From: Endobugula sp965225895
GTDB lineage: Bacteria > Pseudomonadota > Gammaproteobacteria > Pseudomonadales > Cellvibrionaceae
Length of the DNA: 64,000 nucleotides
NCBI GenBank assembly: GCA_965225895.1
Contig: CBDDBR010000011.1
Location: 1,860,001-1,924,000 of the forward strand
Direction of reading: 5' to 3'
Shown piece by piece: positions 43,361-52,783 of the stretch (its first letter is position 1; each line of letters begins with the position of its first letter). Below the pieces are notes generated by a model. It did not search any database and was not told the DNA's origin. It saw only the letters and a list, made by a program, of their open reading frames with translations. The position numbers and the translations under genes are program-made.

Positions 43361-45391
43361 TCAAAATTGGTACGCTGCGCCCGCATAAAACGTGCGGCCG
43401 TCAATGGTACGAAACTTTAATTCACCGCGACTAAATGTTGCTCGATCTTCTAAGGTATCGGTGAGGTTTAAACCATGCAACCAAAACTTCCAAGAATCTA
43501 CGGCATAATCAATGCGTAAATGGATACGCTCATCACGTGTAAAACGCCCCTCTGGACTGTTTGCATTATCGCCAAAATAGCTCGAATAAAAATCACCTTC
43601 TAGTTCAACCGTTAATTTCTGAATCGGCAACCACGCAACGCGCGCATTAAAATGATGCTTAGGCGAACGGCGCAATTCATTGCCAGAAAAATCTCCATCG
43701 CTACTCACAAAGCTATCATAAATATTGCGCGCATAGGTATGCGTAAACCCCATACGCCATTGTGCACCTTTGGGAGCATACTCAAGTACAGACTCCACTC
43801 CCTGAACCGTTACCTGCCCCGCATTTGTGGTTCTTTCAACATCTTGCCCAAGACCATTTTGAAACTCTTGAGTCACTAAATAATTTTCAATTTCTGTATG
43901 GTAATACGATGTATCGTAAGACCAGCTACCCGAACTGCCGCGTAAACCAATTTCTATATTGGTAGATTCCTCTGGCGCCAAACCTAAATTAATCGTCGCA
44001 GGCTCACTGGGATCGCCAATAATATCGCTAATATCTGGCGCATAAAATCCTTCGGACAAACTTAACCAAAGCCTATTATTTGCACTTAAGTCATAGGTAA
44101 AGCCCAATTTAGGTGAGGTATCATTAAAGCTTGCGGAGCCGCTGCTATCGTTCGCATTATCAGAAAAAGATTCAATATCTATATTTTCATGTCGCACACC
44201 AAGCGTAATACCTAAGCGCTGGGCAGGACGAAATTCATATTGTGCAAAGTACGCATTGATATCTAACTCACTATCAATGGTGTCAAATGGGCCTGATAGC
44301 GCGTCATCATTTCTGGCATATTGCAAGGTATGCTGTTTACCTGTGTAATTTTCAAATCCTGTAATTAAATTAGAATTATCAAAATCATAACGGTATAAAA
44401 TTTTAGTATTAATACCTTCATCATTTTCATTTTGTGGGCCACTAAAGCGCGAAGTACCGATGGTGTCTTTTTCTCGATAACTAAAAGATACATCCAAATT
44501 ACTACTATCAAATAATTGTTCTAGCTTTACAAAAAATGCATCTTGACTAAGATCTTCGGATGAATCATTGCCGCCACTTTGTCTTGGGTTTTCAGCAATT
44601 TCAGCTTCTGTTAAATCTGCACGGGTGACAACATTTTCCTCTAAACGCTCCACACGTGTAACAATGCGTGTAGTCTCTGTTGCATCAAAAATAAATTTAC
44701 CGCTGAATTGATCACGATCATTTTTTACATCATCTCTTAGGCCGTCTAAACTGCGTGAATTAATATCAATAAAATAACCGACCTTACCCGCAGTACCGCC
44801 CGTATTTACCCCAAAACGACGACGATTAAAATCGCCCCCTTCGTACCATATCTCTCCCTCTGGTTTTATGGGCGCCTCTTTGGTAACAACATTAATCACA
44901 CCACCCAATGCATTACTGGGATAAATAGCTGATGCAGGCCCTTTAATAACCTCCACACGCTGAATATCGGCTGTATTCACTCGATCAATACGTTGAGTGG
45001 CACCTTCATATGGGCTCTCTAAAGGAATGCCATCAACCATTGGAATGGTGTAACCTTTACCACCATCGGGAATACGCAAATTTCTTACTTGGGTTTCACC
45101 AGGAATACGATCTAGCAGCTCATTAGGGTCAACAAAGCGTAAACGCTCTACCTCATCTTCGCCCACCACATGCACATTCATCGGTAAATCTTTTACTGGA
45201 GTACCACCAATTTCAGCTTTTTCTACCGCCTGACTACCAATCACAGTGATTGCATCTAGAGGATTACTCTCATTGCCGTCACTCCCCGCATAAGACGATA
45301 AGGAATACATACTCAAGATAGCAACACTCGCCATTGGAATAAAAACCGTACGAGAATCTTTAAACATAGAACAAAAAATGTCTGTCGACAT
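43361..45391 (-). CDS. TonB-dependent outer-membrane receptor
   Basis: A 676-residue receptor with signal peptide (TVFIPMASVAILSMYSLSSYAG). A TonB-box-like start (DAITVIGSQ) is followed by the plug domain (PMNVHVVGEDEVERLRFVDP, VEVIKGPASAIYPSNALGGVINVVT). A 22-strand barrel follows, ending in RTFYAGAAYQF with a C-terminal Phe. GGAG lies seven bases before the ATG at 45391. The substrate is not obvious from sequence. The DUF2946 gene upstream suggests a copper-regulated receptor, perhaps for a copper or metal-chelate complex; a siderophore receptor is the alternative. I saw no convincing Fur box upstream. Confidence 0.92.
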   Translation of the reverse strand: MSTDIFCSMFKDSRTVFIPMASVAILSMYSLSSYAGSDGNESNPLDAITVIGSQAVEKAEIGGTPVKDLPMNVHVVGEDEVERLRFVDPNELLDRIPGETQVRNLRIPDGGKGYTIPMVDGIPLESPYEGATQRIDRVNTADIQRVEVIKGPASAIYPSNALGGVINVVTKEAPIKPEGEIWYEGGDFNRRRFGVNTGGTAGKVGYFIDINSRSLDGLRDDVKNDRDQFSGKFIFDATETTRIVTRVERLEENVVTRADLTEAEIAENPRQSGGNDSSEDLSQDAFFVKLEQLFDSSNLDVSFSYREKDTIGTSRFSGPQNENDEGINTKILYRYDFDNSNLITGFENYTGKQHTLQYARNDDALSGPFDTIDSELDINAYFAQYEFRPAQRLGITLGVRHENIDIESFSDNANDSSGSASFNDTSPKLGFTYDLSANNRLWLSLSEGFYAPDISDIIGDPSEPATINLGLAPEESTNIEIGLRGSSGSWSYDTSYYHTEIENYLVTQEFQNGLGQDVERTTNAGQVTVQGVESVLEYAPKGAQWRMGFTHTYARNIYDSFVSSDGDFSGNELRRSPKHHFNARVAWLPIQKLTVELEGDFYSSYFGDNANSPEGRFTRDERIHLRIDYAVDSWKFWLHGLNLTDTLEDRATFSRGELKFRTIDGRTFYAGAAYQF

Positions 45392-45501
45392 ACACAAACT
45401 CCACAATCATATCGTTATACTCGAAGCACACCACGCAGCAGTTTTTATGCGCAAAGCACACAAAATACAAAACTTATCGATGATGTACCCATAATTGAAC
45501 C

Positions 45502-45516
45502 CCATTGAATCAATGG
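45502..45516 (-). promoter_or_regulatory. Small hairpin between the DUF2946 ORF and the receptor gene
   Basis: Perfect inverted repeat CCATTG-ATT-CAATGG in the 140-base leader between the DUF2946 stop and the receptor start, without a T tract after it on the minus strand. It is not a good intrinsic terminator; it might be part of the regulatory leader. Confidence 0.35.
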
Positions 45517-45531
45517 AGGAAAAAAGTAAAA

Positions 45532-45948
45532 CTAGATAGCTGAGGGAGGTGCGCGGGAAAGATTATGAAGAGAAGGGTAGAATGCAAGTGCACTCACATG
45601 TGACAAGTAGTGACGCCCTACAACACGAAAGTGTGGCGCAAAGGCCATCGACAAACGTGTATTATCAAGCGCACTGTCAATGCTATATGCATTAAAAACA
45701 CAAAAAGGGCAATCATGATGAGTAATGGCAGAATCAAGATCAAACGCTGTTTCACCATCAGTAGAAACATTGGTATTCAATGTATCAATGGTAATCCATT
45801 TATAGCCTTGTGATGTACACACAAGAATACGCTCTACACCATCACCTACATGGGTATCCGCTGAATACACAGCAGCTAACGACAAACCTGAATTCAAACA
45901 CAGCAGGCAAATAGTTAGGTAAGTAATGTGTTTAAGGTACGCCGTCAT
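45532..45948 (-). CDS. DUF2946 protein, probable copper-responsive regulatory uORF (CruR-like)
   Basis: A 138-residue DUF2946-type protein with a hydrophobic N-terminus (MTAYLKHITYLTICLLCLNS). It has LVCTSQGYKW, a CxxC at residues 80-83 in HHDCPFC, and the C-terminal RAPP (132-135), three residues before the end. In Bordetella pertussis a DUF2946 protein heads an operon with a TonB receptor; its nascent CxxC senses copper and a translational arrest on RAPP decides whether Rho stops transcription before the receptor. Both motifs and the receptor-first gene order are present here. A longer frame to 46020 lacks a signal-like start; 45948 was preferred. Confidence 0.82.
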   Translation of the reverse strand: MTAYLKHITYLTICLLCLNSGLSLAAVYSADTHVGDGVERILVCTSQGYKWITIDTLNTNVSTDGETAFDLDSAITHHDCPFCVFNAYSIDSALDNTRLSMAFAPHFRVVGRHYLSHVSALAFYPSLHNLSRAPPSAI

Positions 45949-46146
45949 GATACCAACCAAATACAATATATTTTTATTATAATAACCGCTGTATTCTAAA
46001 GAATAAATCAAAGATAGCAAGCAAGCCCGATCTCATTGATACCACGTAATACGTCTATAATAAAACCATACACGAATAAACTTACTCCGCAGCGCTAAAT
46101 ATGAGAAAATGGCGCCCTTCATTCCCTTTCAAAAGATACGATTTTC

Positions 46147-48357
46147 ATGGCAAAAGACGGTTTAGCAAAAGCACCCCATTTATTTCAGTACCCCAAATAC
46201 TGGGCTGAATGCTTTGGTGCTGCCCCCTACCTACCAATGAGTCGTGCAGAAATGGACGAATTAGGCTGGGATAGCTGTGACATTATTATTGTAACGGGTG
46301 ACGCGTATGTTGATCATCCCAGTTTTGGCATGGCTGTGATGGGTCGATTTTTAGAATCCCAAGGCTTTCGCGTTGGCATTATTGCTCAACCTGACTGGAA
46401 AAGCGCAGCCGATTTTACACAGCTAGGCGAACCCAACTTATTTTTTGGGATCACCGCTGGCAATATGGACTCCATGATCAACAAGTACACCGCTGATCTA
46501 AAAGTACGTAATGACGACGCCTATACCGCACATGGCGAGGCTGGAAAACGCCCAGACCGTGCGGTGACTGTTTATTCTCAGCGCTGTAAAGAAGCCTATA
46601 AAAAAACACCCGTTGTTATCGGAGGCATTGAAGCCAGCCTACGTCGTATTGCGCAATATGATTATTGGAGCAACGAAATACGCCGCTCGGTACTCATTGA
46701 TTCAACAGCCGATATTTTATTATACGGTAATGCAGAACGAGCCATTGCTGAAGTAGCCCATCAATTATCTCATGGTCGCTCAATTGACGAACTCACCAGT
46801 ATTCGAGGCACCACCGTTGTTCGTAAATCAACTCCCGCAGGATGGAGCGAGATTGACTCAACACGTATTGATTGGCCAGGCAATATCGACAAAATTCCTA
46901 ACCCCTACGAGTACGATCAATCCCCTAGTACGTGCGATGTAAAATCAACAGAAGAAAAGCTCGGTGTTGCAACCAATAGTCCTGCTGTTGGCATTCAAGA
47001 GGGCACACAAGAAATCATACCCGAACCTATTAAAATTATTCCTATGCCACTGCATCGAAAAGTGGAACTGGATGAAGATAAAACTTACGTACGTCTACCA
47101 TCCTTTGAAAAAGTACGTGCCGATTCAGCACTATATGCACATGCCTCCCGTGTACTTCACCAAGAAGCGAACCCGCACAATGCTCGCCCATTAGTGCAAA
47201 AGCATGGCGACCGGGAAATTTGGGTCAACCCACCGCCCATTCCTCTTAAAACCGAAGAAATGGATGGTGTCTTTGACCTCCCCTTTCAGCGTCGACCTCA
47301 CCCTAGCTATGGCGATGCTAACATTCCCGCTTATGCGATGATAAATACATCAGTCAATATTATGCGCGGGTGTTTTGGCGGTTGTACGTTTTGCTCTATT
47401 ACCGAACATGAAGGCCGAATCATTCAAAGTAGATCTGAAGAATCGGTATTGCGAGAAATTGAAAAAATTCGTGATCAAGTGCCCGATTTTAAAGGCTCTA
47501 TCTCTGATCTTGGTGGCCCAACTGCCAATATGTATTTCCTAAACTGCAAAGACGATCGCATTCAGGCAAACTGCCGTAGACTCTCTTGTGTATTTCCTGG
47601 CATATGTAAAAACCTAAACACCGATCATAGCCGCACAACCAATCTTTATCGTCGCGCCCGAAAAATACCGGGTATTAAACGTATCGCTATTGCATCGGGC
47701 TTACGTTACGATCTTGCAATACAAGACCCAGAATATGTTAAAGAGCTTGTCACACATCACGTGGGTGGCTACTTAAAAATTGCACCCGAACACACGGAAA
47801 GCAAAACATTATCAATGATGATGAAGCCCGATATGAGTTCTTACGATAAATTCAAAGAACTCTTTGAAAAATATTCAAAAGAAGCGGGCAAAAAACAATA
47901 TTTAATTCCTTACTTTATCGCCGCTCACCCCGGCTGTGAAGATGAAGACATGCTTAACCTTGCGCTATGGTTAAAGAAAAATAAATTTCGCGCCGATCAA
48001 GTACAAACATTTTACCCCTCGCCAATGGCACTTGCCACAGCCATGTATCACAGCGGCCGTAACCCACTTAAAAAGCTCACATACAAAAGTAAAAAAATGT
48101 TTACCGCACGCAAACTCAGCCAGCGCCGGTTACACAAAGCTTACTTACGCTACCACGACCCTAAAAATTGGGACGACATTCGCGAGTCACTAACAGAAAT
48201 GAAACGAACAGACTTGATTGGTGATGGACCACAACATTTAATACCCACGAGTAATACACCGAGCAGAAAAAATTCAAAAGGTGGATTTAATAAAGCACGT
48301 GGCGGGCAGTGGGATAATAGAAAAGGAAATGGAAACAAAAAAAGAAAAAGCCAGTAA
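46147..48357 (+). CDS. ygiQ: YgiQ-family radical SAM protein
   Basis: A 736-residue radical SAM enzyme of the UPF0313/YgiQ family. An N-terminal B12-binding-like domain (CDIIIVTGDAYVDHPSFGMAVM) precedes VIGGIEASLRRIAQYDYWS. The [4Fe-4S] cysteine motif is GCFGGCTFCSITEHEGR (CxxxCxxC). Further segments are DLGGPTANMY and KIAPEHTESKTLSMMMKP, with a basic Gly/Asn/Lys-rich tail. The substrate is unknown. A conserved GAAPYLPMSRAEMDELGWDS split by domain turns marks the N-terminus. It is followed directly by a bidirectional terminator. Confidence 0.94.
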   Translation: MAKDGLAKAPHLFQYPKYWAECFGAAPYLPMSRAEMDELGWDSCDIIIVTGDAYVDHPSFGMAVMGRFLESQGFRVGIIAQPDWKSAADFTQLGEPNLFFGITAGNMDSMINKYTADLKVRNDDAYTAHGEAGKRPDRAVTVYSQRCKEAYKKTPVVIGGIEASLRRIAQYDYWSNEIRRSVLIDSTADILLYGNAERAIAEVAHQLSHGRSIDELTSIRGTTVVRKSTPAGWSEIDSTRIDWPGNIDKIPNPYEYDQSPSTCDVKSTEEKLGVATNSPAVGIQEGTQEIIPEPIKIIPMPLHRKVELDEDKTYVRLPSFEKVRADSALYAHASRVLHQEANPHNARPLVQKHGDREIWVNPPPIPLKTEEMDGVFDLPFQRRPHPSYGDANIPAYAMINTSVNIMRGCFGGCTFCSITEHEGRIIQSRSEESVLREIEKIRDQVPDFKGSISDLGGPTANMYFLNCKDDRIQANCRRLSCVFPGICKNLNTDHSRTTNLYRRARKIPGIKRIAIASGLRYDLAIQDPEYVKELVTHHVGGYLKIAPEHTESKTLSMMMKPDMSSYDKFKELFEKYSKEAGKKQYLIPYFIAAHPGCEDEDMLNLALWLKKNKFRADQVQTFYPSPMALATAMYHSGRNPLKKLTYKSKKMFTARKLSQRRLHKAYLRYHDPKNWDDIRESLTEMKRTDLIGDGPQHLIPTSNTPSRKNSKGGFNKARGGQWDNRKGNGNKKRKSQ

Positions 48358-48371
48358 GAATTACTGGCTTT
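48347..48371. terminator. Bidirectional terminator between ygiQ and the convergent barrel gene
   Basis: Perfect 11-bp inverted repeat AAAGCCAGTAA/TTACTGGCTTT with a GAA loop, overlapping the ygiQ stop codon. An A-rich flank on the left gives a T tract for minus-strand transcripts; the right side is A-rich for the plus strand, so it is strongest for the minus-strand gene. Confidence 0.8.
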
Positions 48372-48381
48372 AAAAAAGTCA

Positions 48382-49011
48382 TTAGAACTTATAATTAACA
48401 CCAGCACCAAAAGTTGAAACTTCGTCAATTGCCTCAAGCTCATCATCAATATCATAAACATCATAAGAGACACTTAAAGCCCATTGCTTAGCAATAGATA
48501 CATCCAAACCAACACCATAGAACACATCAGTGCCACTAGTATCACCTGCGGTCAAACCAGTAGATGAAGTGCTATTATCAACATCCCAGCTATGTAAACC
48601 TAACTTTACAAAAGGCTTAACAGATCCATCAGTATTAAATCTATAAACCCCTGAAATACCAAAGGTTGTCACTTCACTAGTGGTTCCACCACCTTCGCCA
48701 GGGAAAAAATTAATATTTGTACCTGTAAATGAAACAGTACTACCATCAGAAAATGTTGACGACGACTCACCTAAATCAGCATATTGAATCTCTAATGCAA
48801 CATTTGAAGTAAAATGATAACCAAAAAATATTTTATTTCCTGAGTCAGAATCAGTAATCGACCCATCTCCCGAAACAATTTCGATGTTCGCGTCATGATC
48901 CGCACTACCAAACTCAACACCAACATAATATGGACTGCTGTCCGCATGAGAACAAACTGCCATCAGTAATGAAGCCGAAGCAATAGCTGCAGATAATATA
49001 TTTTTAACCAT
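48382..49011 (-). CDS. Outer-membrane beta-barrel protein (OmpA/OmpW-like small porin family)
   Basis: A 209-residue exported protein with signal peptide (MVKNILSAAIASASLLMAV ending at HADS). Short amphipathic strands typical of eight-stranded barrels follow: YYVGVEFGSADHD, NKIFFGYHFTSNVALEIQYADLG, SGVYRFNTDGSVKPFVKLGLH, ALSVSYDVYD and the terminal FGAGVNYKF with C-terminal Phe. The function is unknown; such proteins are often surface or stress-related porins. The frame is open to 49047, but AAGGAATTC lies just before the ATG at 49011. Confidence 0.8.
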   Translation of the reverse strand: MVKNILSAAIASASLLMAVCSHADSSPYYVGVEFGSADHDANIEIVSGDGSITDSDSGNKIFFGYHFTSNVALEIQYADLGESSSTFSDGSTVSFTGTNINFFPGEGGGTTSEVTTFGISGVYRFNTDGSVKPFVKLGLHSWDVDNSTSSTGLTAGDTSGTDVFYGVGLDVSIAKQWALSVSYDVYDIDDELEAIDEVSTFGAGVNYKF

Positions 49012-49607
49012 TATAGAATTCCTTATAAATGTAATAATTAATTGCACAAATATAAAAAGAATAGAGAGGAGAGGGAAGAAAACAAGAAACTTAAACGCAT
49101 CAAAAAAGCACCGATAAAATAATTCACTACCTCGAACCCTTACACAATTTTCAGCATAAAAAACTGAAAAACATCCTTATTCTTTATTAGGCGTGTACAC
49201 CTTTATATATGAGGCGCCATTTAATCACCCCGAAAAAGCTAAATCAACACCTGGATTATATTTAATTGAGCGACAACTCATAAAAACACAGAAAATATTT
49301 TAAAGTGGCGCCAATATCATCATTAATTAAAAATTCACCTTTTCCTAACCAAACAAAGTTAATATTAAAATATCCGATTAAAATTACACCCATACCTCAC
49401 CCCCAAAAAAATATTTAAAATTTTCTGGCTTATACAAAGGGAGAGTCAACCCAACTAAGTTAAAACACTATCTTCTATATAATTTTCAAGAAAAATTTAT
49501 CTAAACACATGAAAGGAATCAAACAAAAAATGTTTTTTACTCTAAAAATCTGGAGACTTAAAAGACTCTCATAATTTCAAGATGAAAGAATATCGAAGGG
49601 TAAAAGA
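49012..49607. other. AT-rich intergenic region between the barrel gene and dnaB
   Basis: About 600 bases with no supported gene; stop codons are frequent in all frames. It holds the minus-strand leader of the barrel gene, ending in AAGGA. Two GGCGCC-centred sites (49213-49220 and 49306-49313) stand 90 bases apart in otherwise A/T-rich sequence. I see no clear terminator after dnaB on the minus strand. The function is unknown. Confidence 0.4.
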
Positions 49608-51044
49608 TTAATACTCAGGCTGCATATAATCAGGCGCTAAGTTTTCAAAGCGGGTGTATTTTCCTACAAAAGCAGCACGGCAGGTACCAATTTCACCGTT
49701 ACGCTGTTTACCAATAATTAATTCTGCAATGCCTTTTTCTGGGCTGTCTTCGTTGTAATAATCATCACGATAAATAAATAGAATAACATCAGCATCTTGC
49801 TCAATGGCACCCGACTCACGTAAGTCTGAGTTCATAGGGCGCTTATTGGGGCGTTGTTCTACACCACGATTAAGCTGTGATAGCGCAATCACAGGGCAAT
49901 TATATTCTTTGGCCAACGCTTTTAATGAGCGAGAAATTTCTGATATTTCTTGTGTTCGCCCCTCACTAGCACCTGCCACCTGCATTAGCTGTAAATAATC
50001 CACCATGATCAAACCCGGCTCGCCATGCTCACGGGTAGTACGACGAATACGAGCACGCATATCTTGCGGTGTTAATGCGGCGGTATCATCGATAAATAGC
50101 GGCGCACTTTTCATCTTTTGTACCGCAGAAGATAGCTTAGGCCAATCTTCTTCGGCGAGCTGACCATTACGAATTTTAGTTTGATCAATACGCCCCACAG
50201 ACGAAATCATTCGCATAATAAGAGATTCAGAAGGCATCTCCATACTAAACACAAGCACTGGGCGTGTTTGCGTAAATACTGCCGACTCCACAAAGTTAAG
50301 AGCCAAGGCTGTTTTACCCATAGACGGACGCGCCGCTAAAATAATCAACTCCCCATTTTGCCAACCCGCAGTACGCTCATCCAATTCGGTTAAGCCACTA
50401 CTTAATCCCGTAATATCGGATTGAGAACGGAACAACGCATCGATTCGCTCTACCGTACTTTTAAGCAAACCTTCCATTGCCTCTAAACCACCCTCTTTAG
50501 GGCGCCCCTCAGCAATTTCTAATACGCGTTTTTCAGCTAGCTGAAGCAGGTCATTAGCATCTAAGCCTGCAGAATCATATCCTAAACGAGAGATTTCATT
50601 CGCCACATTAATTAGTTGGCGAATAGTGGCATGCTCACGCACAATACGTGCGTATGCTGTAATATTCGCTGCACTAGGGGTATTTTTTGCTATATCAGAT
50701 AAATACGCCATACCGCCGAGGTATTCCAATTGATCTCGGCGAGACAGCTCTTCAGAAAGCGTAATAATATCGAATGGCTGATCTGTTTCAGCTAAGTTAC
50801 CAATAGCATTAAATATTTGACGATGAGGCTCCTTAAAAAAGTCCTCTTCTTTTAACACTTCTGCCACTGCATCAAAGTGATTGTTAGCCAACATCAAACC
50901 ACCCAATACCGCCTGCTCAGCTTCTGGGGAATGGGGTAATGGCTGTACCGACGAGGCAACCGTTTCATATTCGGTATGCGGCATTTCGTCGGCGGCTAAC
51001 ATGTCCTGTGGGTACATTAATACGGTATCGCTATACTTATTCAT
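49608..51044 (-). CDS. dnaB: Replicative DNA helicase DnaB
   Basis: Hexameric 5'-3' helicase at the replication fork. The 478-residue protein has the N-terminal primase-interaction domain (SPEAEQAVLGGLMLANNHFD, about residues 40-150) and a linker. The RecA-type ATPase domain follows, with Walker A ILAARPSMGKTALALNF and Walker B LIMVDYLQLM. Further segments are LAKEYNCPVIALSQLNR and SDLRESGAIEQDADVILFIYRD with the arginine finger region. Three ATGs compete (51044, 51017, 51002); none has a strong ribosome-binding site. It follows rplI after a terminator hairpin, so it probably has its own promoter. No intein is present. Confidence 0.97.
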   Translation of the reverse strand: MNKYSDTVLMYPQDMLAADEMPHTEYETVASSVQPLPHSPEAEQAVLGGLMLANNHFDAVAEVLKEEDFFKEPHRQIFNAIGNLAETDQPFDIITLSEELSRRDQLEYLGGMAYLSDIAKNTPSAANITAYARIVREHATIRQLINVANEISRLGYDSAGLDANDLLQLAEKRVLEIAEGRPKEGGLEAMEGLLKSTVERIDALFRSQSDITGLSSGLTELDERTAGWQNGELIILAARPSMGKTALALNFVESAVFTQTRPVLVFSMEMPSESLIMRMISSVGRIDQTKIRNGQLAEEDWPKLSSAVQKMKSAPLFIDDTAALTPQDMRARIRRTTREHGEPGLIMVDYLQLMQVAGASEGRTQEISEISRSLKALAKEYNCPVIALSQLNRGVEQRPNKRPMNSDLRESGAIEQDADVILFIYRDDYYNEDSPEKGIAELIIGKQRNGEIGTCRAAFVGKYTRFENLAPDYMQPEY

Positions 51045-51072
51045 TATGGGAAGGTGATCATACAACAGACAC

Positions 51073-51112
51073 AAAAAAGGCACCACTAACTAACGCTAGG
51101 AGTGCCTTTTTA
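51073..51112 (-). terminator. Terminator between rplI and dnaB
   Basis: 10-bp stem AAAAAGGCAC/GTGCCTTTTT with an 18-base loop and a T tract in the minus-strand direction, about 110 bases after the rplI stop and only about 30 bases before the dnaB start. Confidence 0.8.
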
Positions 51113-51218
51113 TTCGGACATTTCACTAAAAGCTACTCACAAAATAAGCTATTGCGGCACCTTAAACAATAAAGATACATAAACAGCAAAAATCACAGTG
51201 CTTTAGCTAACAACGCTA

Positions 51219-51665
51219 TTATTCAGCAACAACAGTCACTTTAATAGTTTGAGTCACTTCGCTATGTACTTGAATATCAATCTCGTACTCACCTACTTCA
51301 CGCAACGCGCCTTCAGGTAAACGTACTTCTGATTTTTCTACAGCAACGCCCGCTTCAGTAATTGCATCAGCTAAATCACGCGCGCCGATAGAACCGAACA
51401 ATTTACCTTCGTCACCCGCATTCGCTTCAATAGTCAATGCTACGTCTGCTAGTTGCGCGCCACGTGCTTCTGCTGCTGCTTTATCTTTTGCTGCTGCCGC
51501 TTCTAAATCTGCACGACGTGCTTCAAATTCAACAACATTTGCAGCCGTTGCTGCTAATGCTTTACCTTGAGGGATCAAGTAGTTACGACCAAAGCCAGCT
51601 TTAACCGCAACCTTATCACCAATACTACCTAATTTACCCACTTTCTCGAGTAGAATAACTTCCAT
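51219..51665 (-). CDS. rplI: 50S ribosomal protein L9
   Basis: 148 residues, the usual L9 length: N-terminal domain MEVILLEKVGKLGSIGDKV and GFGRNYLIPQGKA, a long connecting helix rich in Ala/Glu/Arg (residues 40-75), and the C-terminal domain with EGKLFGSIGARDLADAI and VRLPEGALREVGEYEI. The ATG at 51665 has GAGG upstream and matches the universal N-terminus. The gene is 28 bases after the DUF2232 gene, in the rpsF operon. Confidence 0.98.
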   Translation of the reverse strand: MEVILLEKVGKLGSIGDKVAVKAGFGRNYLIPQGKALAATAANVVEFEARRADLEAAAAKDKAAAEARGAQLADVALTIEANAGDEGKLFGSIGARDLADAITEAGVAVEKSEVRLPEGALREVGEYEIDIQVHSEVTQTIKVTVVAE

Positions 51666-51693
51666 CTCGCATTCCTCTTTAATGATGTCATCG

Positions 51694-52545
51694 TCACGTA
51701 TTACGCAAACGATCACGAAAATTTATCCAAGCATCCACAAAGCCAATACAAATAACCACCGGCATAAATGCAAACACCACAAAATAAAATAATACCAACC
51801 AGGGCTTTGCCAGCTCTCTGGCTTTAGCCACATGGTGAGCAATTGCAATAGCCACTAACACCAAAGGGATAGCCAATACATTTGACCACCACCAGTATTC
51901 ATCACCTTGATAGCGTAAAAAAACACTACCCATAAAACAGATTGTAGAAACCACTACATTAAGACGCAGCTCTCTAAACTCAGCACCAAAACCTGCAGGG
52001 TTAAAAGCTATGCTTTGAAACCATCGCCCCAACAACACGCCTGTTAGCCCATTAAAGGCAAGTATGTATGCCACCATGCCAGATATACCTGCATAAGAAG
52101 CGACAAGACCTAACGGTATTTGGTCTGCAGTACCCTGCTGACCCGCTTCAGGCAATATCAATTGACTCATAGAATCAATCAGTACCTGCACTACATTTGG
52201 CGCTACCGATAACATAACCATGGTAATCAATGATGCCGCTACAACTGCGCTTAACACCATTAATGGTAATGAAATACTTACCCGTAAAACCAATGCAGGA
52301 ATATATACCAGCACCAATGATAGCAATGTAATCCATACTACCACTGAACCTGTGTCACCCAACATTAATGATAATAACGCGGGTAACAATCCAAGTAATA
52401 AAATAATAGTACCTTCAAAGGCACCTTTGCGTAGCGTCACTAAAGCGACCGCTATTGGTGCCAGCAATGGGATAACATACCCAAATACTGCCACCGTTCC
52501 AGCTTGCAACCGCCCACGCATAATAAACTCTGCTAGGGCGCGCAT
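51694..52545 (-). CDS. Polytopic membrane protein between rpsR and rplI (DUF2232/YybS-like)
   Basis: A 283-residue protein with about eight hydrophobic segments, including VIPLLAPIAVALVTLRKG, LMLGDTGSVVVWITLLSLVLVYIPALVLRV and WLVLFYFVVFAFMPVVICIG. Proteins of this kind lie between rpsR and rplI in many gammaproteobacteria and resemble the DUF2232 (YybS) family of putative transporter-like membrane proteins. The function is unknown. It is co-transcribed with the ribosomal genes, six bases after rpsR. Confidence 0.8.
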   Translation of the reverse strand: MRALAEFIMRGRLQAGTVAVFGYVIPLLAPIAVALVTLRKGAFEGTIILLLGLLPALLSLMLGDTGSVVVWITLLSLVLVYIPALVLRVSISLPLMVLSAVVAASLITMVMLSVAPNVVQVLIDSMSQLILPEAGQQGTADQIPLGLVASYAGISGMVAYILAFNGLTGVLLGRWFQSIAFNPAGFGAEFRELRLNVVVSTICFMGSVFLRYQGDEYWWWSNVLAIPLVLVAIAIAHHVAKARELAKPWLVLFYFVVFAFMPVVICIGFVDAWINFRDRLRNT

Positions 52546-52551
52546 CAGTAC

Positions 52552-52782
52552 TTACCTATCGTGTGCATCCGTATAAGGGATCAGTGCAAGATAACGCGCA
52601 CGCTTAATAGCAGTTGATAGCTGACGCTGATACTTAGCTTTAGTACCCGTAATACGACTAGGTACAATTTTACCAGTTTCGGTAACATATGCTTTTAGGG
52701 TTTCCAAATCTTTATAATCGATTTGCTTAGTGCCTTCAGCAGTAAAACGACAAAATTTACGACGACGAAAAAAACGAGACAT
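52552..52782 (-). CDS. rpsR: 30S ribosomal protein S18
   Basis: 76 residues, the usual S18 size: FFRRRKFCRFTAEG, IDYKDLETLKAYVTETGKIVPSRITG and KYQRQLSTAIKRARYLALIPY. The ATG at 52782 gives MSRFFRRRK, and GGGGAG lies 11 bases upstream inside the end of rpsF. S18 binds S6 as a heterodimer. The N-terminal cysteine is shared with many bacterial S18 proteins. Confidence 0.98.
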   Translation of the reverse strand: MSRFFRRRKFCRFTAEGTKQIDYKDLETLKAYVTETGKIVPSRITGTKAKYQRQLSTAIKRARYLALIPYTDAHDR

Positions 52783-52783
52783 C

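Noticed and set aside
45392..45531. Fur box ahead of the TonB-dependent receptor
   Set aside because: No GATAAT-type inverted or tandem hexamers resembling the Fur consensus were found in the leader or upstream of the DUF2946 ORF.
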